NCBI GenBank assembly: GCA_030159075.1
Contig: BROG01000046.1
Span: 558,001-622,000, forward strand
DNA from: Atrina japonica
Lineage: Eukaryota; Mollusca; Bivalvia; Pterioida; Pinnidae
Length of the DNA: 64,000 nucleotides
Direction: 5' to 3'
Shown: in pieces, positions 21,721-35,100 of the stretch
Layout: every line of letters begins with the position of its first letter
Numbering within the stretch: the stretch's first letter is position 1
Made by a program: the position numbers and the translations under genes
The notes under the pieces: generated by a model
What the model was told of the DNA's origin: nothing
What the model saw: the letters and a program-made list of their open reading frames with translations, nothing else
Database searches by the model: none

Positions 21721-24110
21721 ATGTAGTCATTAAAGTTCAAATGTTTTAAGCCATTACAGTAATAGAAACTAATTTATTTCAACATTTAATTCTAATTTTA
21801 AAATTTCTGATATTTAGCACCATCATTTTAACACAATTATCTGTTTAAGTCTATATAGTTCCATCTTTTAAACATTACTAAATTTCAAGCCATGTGTGTT
21901 CTTTGAGAATTCAGACCATGGGGTAGTGAATTGCGTGCCTCATTGCCATTTCAACAAGCGCCTCAATAGATTGCTGCAATGCTTTTAAAATCAGCAGAAG
22001 TTTGCCAGTATGTGATTAGTAACTTTTGCTATGGACTAGTCAAGGCTGTTCTTCAGATGATTTGCCAATGTCACAAATGGATGCATTTTTTAAAATTTCA
22101 ATTGATGCCAAAAAAGTTTCTGGCACCTTCATTGTTTTTAAGTATTAATATATAGAGGTGTAATTATAGAACATGTGCTGGGTAATTACATAAAAACCTG
22201 TTAGTACTGTGGTCAGGTACCTGTACAGATTGATTACCTGTATATTCACACCTACATACCTATAATGACTATCCATATGTTCTGTACTATATAAAGATTA
22301 ACATCATTAATGTTATATTTAGTTCATGTAGCTTGTATATCAATCCTCATTGATTTTACTTAAAAATTTTAAATGAGAAATGTCAAAGCGAGATTGTGGA
22401 GATCCTCTACGATGTCCACACTCAACAACATAAACTACACAGTGTAATGAATGCATCTTAAAAATTAAGACGATTTCAATGCAAAAATGTTTTATTTCAA
22501 TTACATAAATTTAAAAGACAGACAATAATGTCTTTTTGTAATTCTTTCAACTAAATATAATCAAATGATCATGACAGCAAAGCCAATGAGAGTTATCACA
22601 ATCTTGTTTTTTTACTTTGAAATTGGCTCCAAAAATTTGAGTCTTTGACAACTGGCATATTTTGGCACCATAAATTCTAAGCCAACCCAACCTCTGCAGG
22701 TTTTTTTCTGCCATTCAGAAAAAGGGACATGTACCTTTCCAATTGGGAATTTTGCCATGTTTTTTTTCAGAAATTGGGAAAAATCTAATGGCATTAGAGA
22801 CATATGAATATAAATTCTCTAATATATTTCAGTGTTTAATTTTTTCAAATTTACAAAGCTGACTTTATTTCTTGTTTGCTGAAGATATTCAATTACATTT
22901 GTTATCATTTTCTTGATTTATTTATTCCTTTTTTCTGGCCTGAAATTGGGGAAAATGTTTAGGGCTGGGACAAATCAGACTTTTCTTGAACTGAAGCAAT
23001 TTTGAATCACAACTACTCGGTTCAAATATTTTCGAATCAAATCAAGAAAATATTCATTCATTTCATTTGCTATTATATTTTGTTTTCTGCATTTATGATC
23101 AAATATTTTTTTGTTTTTAACTCACAGATAACAACATTGAAATCTAAAACAAACTGAAAAATATCAACATAGAGTACTAAAGTATTTTTTATTTATCATC
23201 AGTAGTAATGATAGATTGTAGAAAATATGGAAACTTATGTCTTCTACATTGTACTTGGAATAATGTATCAAAGTTCCAACTCCCCAACCATATTCCCTTT
23301 AATAAAGAAAGAACTTTTTCAATTCTTGTTAAATGCAGAAAAACACTGTTATTCAGTTGATGGATTGCTACCAGTAGACCACTGGCACATACTAATATCA
23401 ATTCAGTTGAAAATTTCATATTGTAGGAGCCCACTTAATATGTAATTGCCTGTGCAGCAGATTTACTATATTCATGGTATAGATAGATGAAGAGATTCAA
23501 ATTGAAACTTTTAGTTTTCCTTTTGGGTGATTTGAACCTATTTTGTACTTGAATGTTGATGTAAATATTTTACACACAGCAGCGGTTTTGCGTCTTTTGT
23601 GTTCTTTTTTTATAAAATCAAAGTCATTCCATACTTCTGACCATCTTAAAAGGTCTCAATTTTGTTTGTTGACGGGAATTATTAATTGCAATTCGATTGG
23701 AACTGATTTCCGGAAATTCCTGAATCGAGATGTGATAGCGATTTTCAATGCACTGCACAACACTAAAAATGTTACTATTTTGATATTGGGAATGGGCCTT
23801 AAAATGGACCTGCGCAGACCCAAAATAAAACCCTGAACTATATAAATATGTACATTAAACACTAGAATTACCTAATCAGCCCCTTAAATGTTTTTTTCTC
23901 ATCTGCAGCTAAGATAATCATAGAATATAAAACTAAACGTAAAATACTGCCATACTAAAATAAAAACTCCCAATTCAATAATTCTAGTACCAATTAAGTA
24001 AATATGTGCCTACATGGTAACGTGACGTACCACTTTGGGACCAGTGAATGTCATAGGAGTAGTAAAATTTACTTCCAACTGACCAGTGAAACAAAATCGC
24101 TAAATTCAAC
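21721..24110. other. Intergenic DNA with repeat fragments only
   Basis: Near 22610-22800 a stretch with AAATTGGGAAAAATC and TTGGCACCATAAATTC looks like a dispersed-repeat fragment. At 22948-23040 TTTAGGGCTGGGACAAATC resembles the GGGGTGGGACGAT-type end near 21330. No coding frame supported, including the frames at 23189-23862. Confidence 0.4.
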
Positions 24111-24124
24111 CTGCAATATTATAT

Positions 24125-26330
24125 CTAGGATTTTCCACCCTTAAATGGTTGAAATTAGGCCCCAATGCAAAAAACTTTTACCCCCGCCAGTTTGTAACCA
24201 AAGTTACCCAATTTATTTTCACATAGCTTTAAGTCTACGCCACAGGTCTGAACCAAATATTGTCAGTCCGAAAAAAATTATAAGGTTAATTGATAAACCA
24301 CAATTATTAAATAGCCTTGATGGAATCTTGATCATGCAGACACAATCATCATGACATGCAGTGCTCTACAACAATAAGAAAATCACTTTTCATTTGAACA
24401 ATTAGTTTTACTATGTATTTGTGTGTGCGTGTGTGTGTGAAGATAATTTTTCCACATGATGAAATGAAAGAAAACACTTTAATTTTAAAAAGAATTGACT
24501 TTATTATATTTCAAACCGTTATAAACTATGTTAATTCTTTTTTTTTCCGCTCAGACCAGGAGTGTTTATAAGTCCACAGTGTTCAATCTAGGACCATGAA
24601 CAAGGGGGCCAGACGGGCCCATGCTATTAAAATCAGGGGGCCATTTTCAAAAAGAAGGGGCCATAACATATGAAGAAAAACTGACCAGTTGTGATGAGTT
24701 TAGAGTTTACTGTAACCATCATAACTTTCCATGTACATTGTTCACCAATATACAAAAATTGGTACATCTTGTAGTGAAGGGATTTACCTTTTTACATTTT
24801 GTGCATACACTACAGTTCACGGTACAAGATTTGTCATCATAAGTCAACCAGCTTTTTAAACGTTCGTCGTGTAACCACTGATTTTGAAACTTTCGTTTCT
24901 GATTCTCAGAGACAGATTCTGATTTTTCTGCTGTTTTTTTTCACTTGATGACGAGCTTGGGTTGTTTTGAATATCATTTCGAGTTTTTTTTAGAACTCTG
25001 GGTGACCGAGAAAAAGTCCGATATTCTCTTCATGTTTTTAAATTTTGACAGAGAGAAAAACGTCGTCTGCACATGGACGCAGCACATAATACGCTTGACA
25101 GCATATAGCAGACCTTAAGCGTTTGGCAGACTCTGACACTGAAGCCTCGTTTTAACTAATAACACCAGGCAGTTACTTCAGGCTATGTGGTTTGCTCAAG
25201 ACTATCCATAACCCAAATAATTCAGTCGTTATATTCCGTTCACTTCGATCACTGCATTAACCTAGCGTAGTATGGAGATAATCGGAAACGGAGCGAGCTT
25301 GAATTATTCGCGTTAGACTATCCACGATGTTACATTTCAAGGTATTATTTCAGCTTATACGCGGACATTTAATTGAAATAAAGTTATCACTTGGAAGATT
25401 AGCATTGCGCCCGAGTGGCCCATCATTGAATTTTATTTGCGCCATGTCTGATTTCAGTGGGCCATTGACGCAATGGCGCAGCCTAGATTGAACACTGGTC
25501 CACATTTCTCAAATTTGTTGTTTTAATAAAACGGCAAACTTAAATTTCGATTTTTTTAATTTTAACGACGTAGGCGACGTAAAAATAGTCTGCATTTTGA
25601 CAGAATTACAAAACAAGCATGTCTCCTCTTCCAGTACTAGCCACGACTCTGCACAAGTATTTCTTTAACCAAGATCTTTCGATCTCAAGCTAGTGTCCGA
25701 TGATGAGGCAGATTGTTCTTTTGAAATCGACACTGATTTAAAGAAAACATCACACTGTTCTGCATGGAAAGTTTCAAGTTGAAAATCATACAATTGTGAC
25801 AGCGCACAACATGCTTTTAAGACAGTAATCAACATGAGTCAGATCCTCTTATTTATCAAAATTGAATAGTCAAATGCATTGTTGTAAAGGGCATAGCTGA
25901 CCATGATTTCGATGTTATTTTAAAGTGAAAATAGAAAACTTAAGATTTCTAGTTCGGTTGAAACTAGTTGTGATACGTGTTTGATTTGCAAGTAAACACT
26001 CGATAAAACCTAAAAATGGTCACATCTGCAAGTGATTTGGTCCCATTATAGAGCGTTGTTGTGAACAAGTAATGCCGTGCCGTTACAAAAAATTTATGAG
26101 TGTATAATCAAGGAAAACTATTACTCAAAATGGCAGCAGTCAGGAAACTGGGAGCAGAACATTAATCCGAACGAATTTTTGTCAGTCAGGACCGTCGGAC
26201 TGATGTTATTGGCATAGACTGGCTTCGTGTATGTAAATTTCTTTCAAGATTTCCAAATTTCAATAAAATTGTGCTAAAATTCTAATTCAAAAGGCCCAAG
26301 TCCAATTTCCAAAAGAGGGTGGAAATCCTT
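24125..26330. mobile_element. Possible older element with GGATTTTCCACCC ends, split by a nested insertion
   Basis: AGGATTTTCCACCCTTAAAT near 24127 and, inverted, AGAGGGTGGAAATCCTT ending near 26333 are imperfect inverted ends; further inside, GAAATTAGGCCCC and GGCCCAAGTCCAATTTC also correspond. The flanks both contain ATATC but not in exact register. The hAT-like element at 24577-25497 would be nested in it. Confidence 0.4.
24577..25497. mobile_element. hAT-like non-autonomous element, 921 bp, GTCCA target duplication
   Basis: Left end CAGTGTTCAATCTAGG and right end CCTAGATTGAACACTG are perfect 16 bp inverted repeats. GTCCA flanks both (24572-24576, 25498-25502). The sub-ends share GGGGGCC/GGGCCA-rich text. 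hAT elements usually make 8 bp duplications; a group with 5 bp is described (recalled). No transposase frame. Confidence 0.7.
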
Positions 26331-26339
26331 GGATATCAA

Positions 26340-27270
26340 TCAAGATCAGCATAGCTATAAGTGTAAACATGACAGTGATGTCACAAATTTACAAACAGGC
26401 CTGTATTTCTGAATTATTGCATTTACTGTTTAATAAAAACAGATTTTTGGCATTGATATTTAAGTCTGGATAGTCTATATACTGGTTAGCTACCAGTTGC
26501 CATGATTTTTTTCATCATCTTTCCTCGATATGTTCTGTAACTGGACACACAAAACATTAAAATTTGCTACATAACTTGTGTAATCTATGATAAACAAATT
26601 CTGATACATAAAGATTAAAAAACCAATTTGATTAGTATTTACAGACGATTACAAAAATGATTTTTTTTCTCTCCTTTTGCAGGAAGTCAAAGGACCAATT
26701 ACTGTAACTCTCGTTTATGCGATTAAAGCTTTTTGAAGCATCAAGACTTGTGAATCATTATTTTTTTAACAATTCTAAAAGAACAATATAAATATTTATT
26801 CACAAGAATGTTTATTATATTACTTTTTATAACGGGGGTTCAGACATCTTAAACTGCACCATCGCATGTTGGGGAAACGCATGTGTCCTTGTACAATCAT
26901 GAAACGTGAACCAGTACCCATTTCCGCTATTATACCAAAACATTTTGATATTAATTCAGGTATATAAAACTGTCTATTCTCAAAACAGCATGCATTCTAG
27001 TAGTTTTTTTCCTTCTATGTCGACCTTTTTGTGGTACATTTGGTATTTCATGTCCATTTCAGTATTTACCCCTACAGCTTGGGGAGTATTTTTGGGATGA
27101 ATATTAATACTCCTTTTTTGTGAACTGCAGTCTTGGATGTTGCTGTGCATTTAGACTTTTGAAAATATCTTAACTGAAAAAATGCTTGGAACAGGTAATA
27201 GATATTTAAATATTCCATTCTCACAGAAGAACCATGCACACAAGGACCAATTAGACAAGTACAGTACATG
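26340..27270. other. Intergenic DNA, nothing recognised
   Basis: AT-rich, no supported gene or element. Short frames at 26906-27269 lack any family resemblance. Confidence 0.45.
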
Positions 27271-27280
27271 CCGATTCAAG

Positions 27281-28267
27281 GAATACAAGTTAAATCGGCA
27301 CTTGGTAAAATCGGCACCCGGTTATTTCGGCACCTGACATACTTAAATCGGCACCCGGGAAAATCGGCATCCAGTTAAATCGGCACTGTGATAGTTATTT
27401 CGGCACTTGGGTTCAAAATCATTTTCGTTTGTTTGATGTTGCATATTTATGTTTAAATATATATTTTTTTTCGTAGTGACAGGTTATTAACTTATCACAT
27501 TTGTCTGAATATTACATGTTTTATTAGTTGGACATATTATACGATGAACTGCGATGAAATACTTTTTAAGGTACCAGTAGTGCAGTGTCATTTCACTGAC
27601 TGCACAATTTGATGTATGTTTCTGTATGACCTAAAAAAATATATGCTTATTATTGACATTTTTGGACTGGAGAAATATATCTATTGAACCGTTTTACGCT
27701 AGTGAGATTGATCGTGCTGATTCAAAATTCGTTTCAATGTTGGTGTGGAAACATTTTTTTAGTTGACACACTTTTGATTTATGACAGAACAAATGATTTA
27801 AAGAATCAGAGTCAGACAACAATGAATATGTCAATATTGTGATCAAAATAAGTTAAAGATGGAGCAAAAAAAAAAACAAAAAAAACGCAAAAGCGTTATG
27901 GATTATGTTTGATTTGTAAATTATATTGTTCTCATTGAAATGTCACTACATTTTATCATTTTATTGCACACATTTATAATAGCAGAAAAAACAACAAAAT
28001 TATCAGGTGCCGATTTTACAGGGTGCCGATTTTACCAAGTCCCGAAATAACCGTGTCTAGGTGCCGATTTAACTATTACTCAGGTGCCGATTTTATCATT
28101 TTATTGAACATAAACACACCATTTATAATAGCAGAAAAAACAACAAAATTATCAGGTGCCGATTTTACAGGGTGCCGATTTTACCAAGTCCCGAAATAAC
28201 CGTGTCTAGGTGCCGATTTAACTATTACTCAGGTGCCGATTTTACCAGGTGCCGATTTAACTTGATA
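27281..28267. mobile_element. Element with ends built from arrays of an AAATCGGCAC motif
   Basis: The left end (27281-27412) has seven copies of [AT]AAATCGGCAC or ATTTCGGCAC about 18-20 bp apart. The right end (28003-28262) has about eleven inverted copies (GGTGCCGATTT). Both outermost copies read AAGTTAAATCGGCAC followed by TGGTAAAATCGGCACC. CCGATTCAAG flanks the element directly on both sides (27271-27280, 28268-28277), a likely 10 bp target duplication. The interior is AT-rich with no frame. Confidence 0.65.
27971..28245. repeat. Internal 149 bp duplication of the right end of the CGGCAC element
   Basis: CATTTATAATAGCAGAAAAA starts at 27971 and 28120, followed each time by the same series of GGTGCCGATTT motifs, so one end is nearly twice as long as the other. 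Confidence 0.8.
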
Positions 28268-28762
28268 CCGATTCAAGTCGTCTTAGTGCATAGTGTAGGC
28301 TAATGAAAAAATAAATTATAAATTCTGTCCCTCCCATCCCCATTTACTGCACGTTTTCAAGGGAGGATTAAATAAAAAAAAAACATATATGTCAACTGAC
28401 AACAAACAGATTGCAAATTATCATTGAGTAAGGTGAAAGTTAACCGAGACATATTGAATTCAATGCCAGTGACGATCTTGTCTGTGAACGACTTTTTGCC
28501 GGTCATTCAACGGAAGCTAAAATAAAAGATAACCCTGCTTAATTATCTCATAAAAATCTGAATGTACTTTTGAGAAAATGTCGTTCAATAAACTGATTCC
28601 GGATATTACAATCTGTAAAGGAAATGTAATTCTGACGTCTTTCTAGAAAATACCTGTGGAAAACGCAGAGATAAAAAGTGCGAACACGGAAGGCACACAC
28701 GAGGTTGTAGAGTCGAAAGTGGTCAATCGACGATTTTTTTCAATCAATACACAGGAACTTAC

Positions 28763-28950
28763 CTCAAAAATTTTGAAAATCTGTTGATAACGGTTATATA
28801 ACTTAGAAATACATTAGAAAAGTTGTTCTCTGTTATTCTAAAAAGCCAATAAATAAGTTATATTCTTCGTCGTGAATGTATAGTTTGCACATGCACGATG
28901 CGCAGAAGTGGTCTGACTTTCGTTTCATTTCGCGCAAACGGGGACCCCCT
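28763..28950 (-). promoter_or_regulatory. Candidate noncoding first exon and promoter of G3BP
   Basis: On the minus strand a good donor GAG|GTAAGT lies at 28762-28757. Upstream of it (28860-28960) the DNA becomes CpG-bearing (GATGCGCAGAAG, TTTCGCGCAAACGGGG) in an otherwise AT-rich region. G3BP needs an upstream noncoding exon because an acceptor sits 21 bases before its ATG. Linking the two across 9.5 kb is inference. Confidence 0.3.
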
Positions 28951-29284
28951 ACACAATGGAAAACAGAACCCCAATTCAAAGGCCGCTTAGAAACAAAACT
29001 TTGGGGTTTATCTCTGTGAAACATGTATTTATAACAAAATATTGACATTGAATTGCAAATAAAATTCAAGAAAAATACATATTATATCATAATGAAATAA
29101 ATATTTTCCGTATAACACGATATTTTTGAAAATAAAACGATTTTTATGAAAATTTGTAATTTATGTCAAATTGCTACCTAGTTACTTATTTCAGTTGTAT
29201 TTTCATATTGTATCCATAAAAAGTATTGACATAAAATAACACATTTTGAACGCTACAGTCATTGAAAAGCAAGTTCCTGTTTTA

Positions 29285-29293
29285 GCGCATGCG
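29285..29293 (+). promoter_or_regulatory. NRF1-like site GCGCATGCG upstream of the plus-strand gene
   Basis: GCGCATGCG about 100 bp before the ATG at 29390 fits the NRF1 palindrome common in metazoan TATA-less promoters. A related TGCGCAG lies near 28898. Together they suggest a divergent promoter between the G3BP leader and this gene. Confidence 0.4.
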
Positions 29294-29389
29294 TGTTCCT
29301 CTTGGATACCAAACATCAGCCTTCTTCCGAAGTTCTGTGTCGGTGAAACACAAGTTTACTCTCATCCGCCACATCTTTCTTGTTCCACT

Positions 29390-29488
29390 ATGTCAGAGAG
29401 GAGTTACCACGAAGAAGCTTTGCGTCGCACGAGAGTTTTAGAAAGAAAAAAAGAGGCTCTAAAAAGACTGTCAGATGGACCATGCGAG
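29390..29488 (+). CDS. Shared exon 1, 33 codons
   Basis: ATG in CCACTATGTC, 33 codons of a charged helix (HEEALRRTRVLERKKEAL), ending GPCE with donor GAG|GTAATT. The frame is open further upstream without another good start. The helix is rich in Arg, Lys and Glu and is probably solvent-exposed. Confidence 0.65.
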
Positions 29489-32125
29489 GTAATTAAATAC
29501 CTTTTCACCTCAAAAGTCAAGAATTAGAAACTGACCCTGTTTCTAAACTAAATATAAATTTCTACATAAACAGTCTGTGTCAATAATTAAACCCTCCGGA
29601 ACGTTTTATCGCTTAAGAAATGGATTGTCAAAACCATTAAATATGCCGATAGTTCAAAGTAATACTAATTTTCACCGTCTACGGCACGTAGACGTCGACG
29701 TATACTACATACTGCTCTAAAATAAATTAAAAGTCACGTGCTAAAATTCTTCAGATCTGGCACATTGCTTGCACAGTCAATTAACGCCCTAGAGTAATAA
29801 TAAAAATAACTTTTTCTTTGAAAATCCCGAGAAACTTTTAAGAAAACTATAGTGAAAATTATGTGTAGTGTATATTTATAAGTGCAAATGAATCGACAGT
29901 TAAATACTTCCATAGAGTATGTATTTCCGCGTATTATGCGAAAAAATTTTCAGTCAGTTTTCAGATATCATGTCGCTCAACGCCAAATTTACCTCACAAA
30001 ATGAGGTAAAATTTGAAAAATCCAATGGAGATCTAACACAAATAAGTCAAGAAATCAATTTAAAGTCTAGAAAATAACTTTATGGAAATGTAGATTGCCT
30101 TTAAAATATGTAGATCTAATATGAGCTTCACAATATAGTAATACAACATTTGTCATGACATGAACAACGTTGTCATGAAATATAAACTTGCATTGCCATG
30201 GCAAAATCACTTGCCAAAAACATTATTCCAACATCCCAATTGTCTTTGTTAATTATAAATTTAAGTTCCAATGTTATTCAGGAAACCTAATCAGTCATGT
30301 AGTTAATTTTCTATGAGTTTTTTCATTTACAGATGAAGTATTCATTAAGAAAACATAAATCGTGTCACACAAAAAAATAGTCCCTTTTACAATAAATCAT
30401 ATACTAACAATTCAAATTTCCAAATTGAGGCATATTTTATCTATTATAATATTACACCATGTTTGATGTTTTAAAACACTGGTCATTAGTAAACACACTC
30501 AAATGTCACTTGGCTTTATCAAGTGAATAAAATATAGTGAGCTGAGATTACTGGTACAGTGGTTTACTAAAGACTCAATGGGAATTATTAGATATGATCT
30601 CTTGCTTTGTTTATCACTGGGACTGTAAATTTGTTAAATACTATTGTAAGTTGCATTTCACGATCCCTCTTGTAATCGTGAAACACCACATGGTTCACAA
30701 ACAAAATGCAGTTTGTTTTCTTTTAAAGCCCTCTCTATTTTTCACACTTTCATTACAGTGGCACAATCCCTTACTGGCTTGCTTCTTTTGGCTCCTTCTT
30801 TAGCTTTTATTCCAAGCAGGGAAATGTCTTCTATCAATTGCCCTCAGATTTACCTTTCTTCTGTGGGCGTGGTGCTTCAGTAGCGCTCTGTAGTGTGTTT
30901 TCATCTGAACCACATTATCAACACCTCCCATCTTTTGCGTGACACCTAGATCTCCATGTATTGAAAGCATGTGAATATCACGGTGATTCAGCGCCAATTC
31001 CCCTTTCTGTACCATCAAGTCATTTCCTTTATGGAAAACTTCAGGCATGTTAACTCTCACAGATATGTATCATTGGCTTCAAACAATACATATAATAGTT
31101 ATCCACGTAAACTAATCCAAGAACAGTCTTGGATGCTTTGACAGTCAAAGTTCTGCCATGGTTTCATTTTCAGCTCCTCTACCTCCTGAAATTGATGCAA
31201 TATCCACTGCCTCACAGACTTTATACTTTCTCATCAAAACATGAAGTACATAAATATATATTATTTCTGCATATTGGAAAACAATAATAATATTTCTGAA
31301 TTCAAAGGTCTTTTGTTATGATAGATTTATCCATGGTATTAGCATTAGACACAGCAGTGACAAGAAATGAGAGATTAGTGAATAACAGTCATGGAGGCCC
31401 CAGTGCACCAAATTATGGAAAATTAAATTACATGGTGTGAATTGGTCTAGGTGGAAATAAAAAATAAAGTATATGTATACTGTATAATTGGAAATTTCCC
31501 GCATTTATCTACAATGAGGAATTCACATACATTTTACAAAAGTCCAGTGAAATCTATCTGATAACTTCCAAATGACGCCCATTTCAATTGTGTATATATA
31601 CAGACCAGTACTAACAAGTTTCCACTGGTCTGGTTGACCAGTAATTTTTTTTTAAATTTCAAAATGTCTGGGAAATTAAATGTTAGCAATATCCAATTTT
31701 AGCAATCTCAATACCTTACTAAAAATTTCTGCTTATTTTTGCTAAATGTGTGTGTGTTTAACACAGCTTACAAATGAATTTCATGCATTCATTTATTAAT
31801 CATTAATAATTATTAACACAGAAATTTTGGGATCAGAATTCAGGCAGGGAGGTACTGCACCCTCCAGAAGCTGAGACAATAATAGTAAACACATTTGATT
31901 GTATAACATCCCACTCAAGAATCTTTCACTTATATGGACATCAGGTCAAATTTTGGCCTATGGAGATTGAGCAGTTAGAAAGCTTTAATTCATCAACGGT
32001 TTTACAGGAAACCAAAATGCCACTGTTTGGACTCAAAACTCATGACCTCATGATTAATCCCTTTGAGGGAAGGGTACATGCATGTTCAAAACTTTAAAAG
32101 GAGCATTTAGACAATACCATGAAAG

Positions 32126-32182
<57 letters not shown>

Positions 32183-35100
32183 CAATCCCTTACAAAGGGT
32201 CGACTTGATGTTTTATTTTTAGTTGTTCAGTGTTTTTTACAGTTGATCAGGAAGTGAGGTTGAAAAATGTACGATTAATTTTATTTACCTGTAAAGTCCA
32301 AATGGTCATTTTTAAACTTTAAATCCAACTCTGCCTTTGAAGGGACATGTAGCCTGTCAAAACTTAAGTCTGAGTACACATAAATGATATCAGAGACGAA
32401 CTGGGATCATTACTGTTGGTATTTTTCCCTTAAAAAACCGATTTTTTGACATAATTTTCCCCAAAAATTGATGTTGTCCAAACATTTCAATATATCTTTT
32501 TTTTTAACAAGACCGGTAGCAATCAATGCAATAAATGCATTTCATCCACTGTTATTTGCTTGACTTTAAATTACCAAGAAATAAATGCAAATAACAATAA
32601 AAAAAGTCCAGTGTGTTGGTTGTTCCGGTAATACTGCTATCCAGGTCGATTAAAGGGAGCTACTCGTACGACTCCACCCCATTTCTGTGTTAGTATCGTT
32701 GTAAAATTGGTCCATATCAACTGTCCTTGAATGCAGTCAGAATCGTACCGATTATCATCGACTTTCACTTTGGTGTTGATCTGTCATTTTGGCGTCTCGT
32801 AACTACGGATACGTCACATTCTAAATTTAGCGCGAGATGTCTCGTGATTGGAAAACTGTTAAGCGAATTGTTTATTCAAGGGATCCCGAAGACCACGTGG
32901 AAAAAACGACAATGTGCGATTGGGCCTAGTCGGGACTAGTCTTCTTGACATTTGAGCCAAACTAATAACTATACTAGTTTGACTAGTAACTGCAGTTACT
33001 ACCGAGAATGTCACCGAGAATTTGCAATTTCCACAGCGCTGACTTGAATAGTAATATGAAAATTATGCGAATTCATCGACATGTTTAGTTAATCCCTTTG
33101 AGGGGGGGGGGGGGGCAATACGACAGAATCCCCAAAGGGTCGTGTTTTTATACGTAAGTGTCAACTTCCCCCTTTCCTTGATGAACAGAATTTTGTTAGT
33201 GCAACATACTAGGTATCCACTTTGGTGCAGTGTAGTTGGAATTGGGTTCAAAAGTCCCAAGTTGTGACCTTCTGCTTTGCTAGTAACTTTACTATACAAG
33301 TGAATTTGCAATTCCGACATTTTGTTTGTGTCTCGCGCAACTTCCCAATGTGAACAGAATTTTAGTAATAGTAGAATTAGTAATACAGGTACCCGGATGT
33401 AGTTGGAATAAAAATGTGACCTTCTCTACATATGAGGGCTTCGCCCTCTATTACTAATTCCACTCAAATTCAATCATCAATGCAGTGCATACTCCATTAA
33501 TATTAAAGCTCATTTTACTTCAGATGTGCCAAAGTGCTAGCTCTAATTTCCCAAGTATCAAATCCTGTGAGCAAATTCTGCCATCAAATCAGGGCGGAAC
33601 TGAATATATGTCAAAATTCGTATAAAACAACAAAAGATGTTTATAAGTCCTAACTAACTTACTTTTTGGTGATTGATTGACTCATCCATGAACAAATTAT
33701 TGTATGACACTTCTTATTTAGTATTAAAATCCATAAATAAAACCCATTTGTATACAATTCTAGGTACTGCAGACCCGGTAAGTATAAATTACGAATTCAA
33801 AATAAAACAAAGTACAGTGCACAAAATTAAATATCAAATGTTTTGTAACCAATTTCCCGCTTAAATCGAGACTTTCATCATCAAATACTCATGATTATAA
33901 AACAAATATCAGACGGCAGTGATGAGAAATAGATGGTTAAAATGATCACTAAAGTGCTGTTGAAAATGTTACAACATCTTGCTAGGAAGAAAGTATATGG
34001 GTTGACTTCTGACCCAGATTTTACCACAAAAATAATCACTTAAAATTGGGACATAATGTTCAGCCTAGTCAGTAGCCTACTGTACTGTAAGTAAGATAGA
34101 TCTATTTGATTTATTTTAATTAAAAGGAGTCTTATTTTATGACAGTAAATTATGGCACGACATGCTTGATGATACTCCACATGTTAGAGGTTTAAACGGT
34201 GAGACACTTTTGACTTGCACTGTTAACATTGGCATATCTGAAGTAAAGTGAGCTCTAATATTATCCGAGAAGCTTGATGAATGATGTAGGCCTGCAGTAA
34301 CTAAATAAAGATTTGACAATAATAAGACATAGGACAGGTAATTGACGGTAGACCTGTCACCAAGTGTCTGACATGACTGTCCATGTGCTTTTTTGACATC
34401 ATTCAATTGTGATGTCATAATCAAACAAGTGTTTGGCAGGTCATTTAATTGATCTATCACCAAATGTCTAACACATGGCTGTACATGTGCTTTTTTGACA
34501 TCATTCGATCACACAAGTGTTTGACCGGCCATTTAATTGTGACGTCATAATTGAAAAGTTTGCCAAAAAGTGTCATGTCAGGCATTTGGTGATAGGTCAA
34601 TTATGACATCATAATGGAAAAGTTTTCCATAAGGTGCCATGTTGGGCATTTGGCGAAAGGTCAGTAGTAATACTAATAGCCTACCAATGGAAAGTGTGGA
34701 GGCATTTATCAACTGTATTGCATGTTGTTTTGAACTTGTTAATGTTCCAAATACATTTTAAATAATATAATAATATGAATAATGACATTCTCTTGAAAGC
34801 AAACACAGCTTCTGTTCCTGCAAAATGACATCAAACTTTGTTTTAAAATATAGAAAAGTACTTAGAACTCTAGTACTGCTGGAAAATATTTGATCAGAAA
34901 AAATGTCTCCAAAATGTTTAGTTTGAATACGTTCATGATAAGGATTACTGATCAAGCGTCAGATTGAAGTTGCTGTTAAAGCCACACACAAATTCCTGAT
35001 GTGAGCAGAATTTTTTACTATAAGTAATCTGACATATATGAGGGCTTTGTTCTCTAGTAATTAGATGTCTTTTAAGCTGACTTTGATGTTATGATCTGAT

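Noticed and set aside
34137..34463. Minus-strand frame of 108 codons
   Set aside because: Lies in a repeat with direct and inverted copies; no homologous protein pattern.
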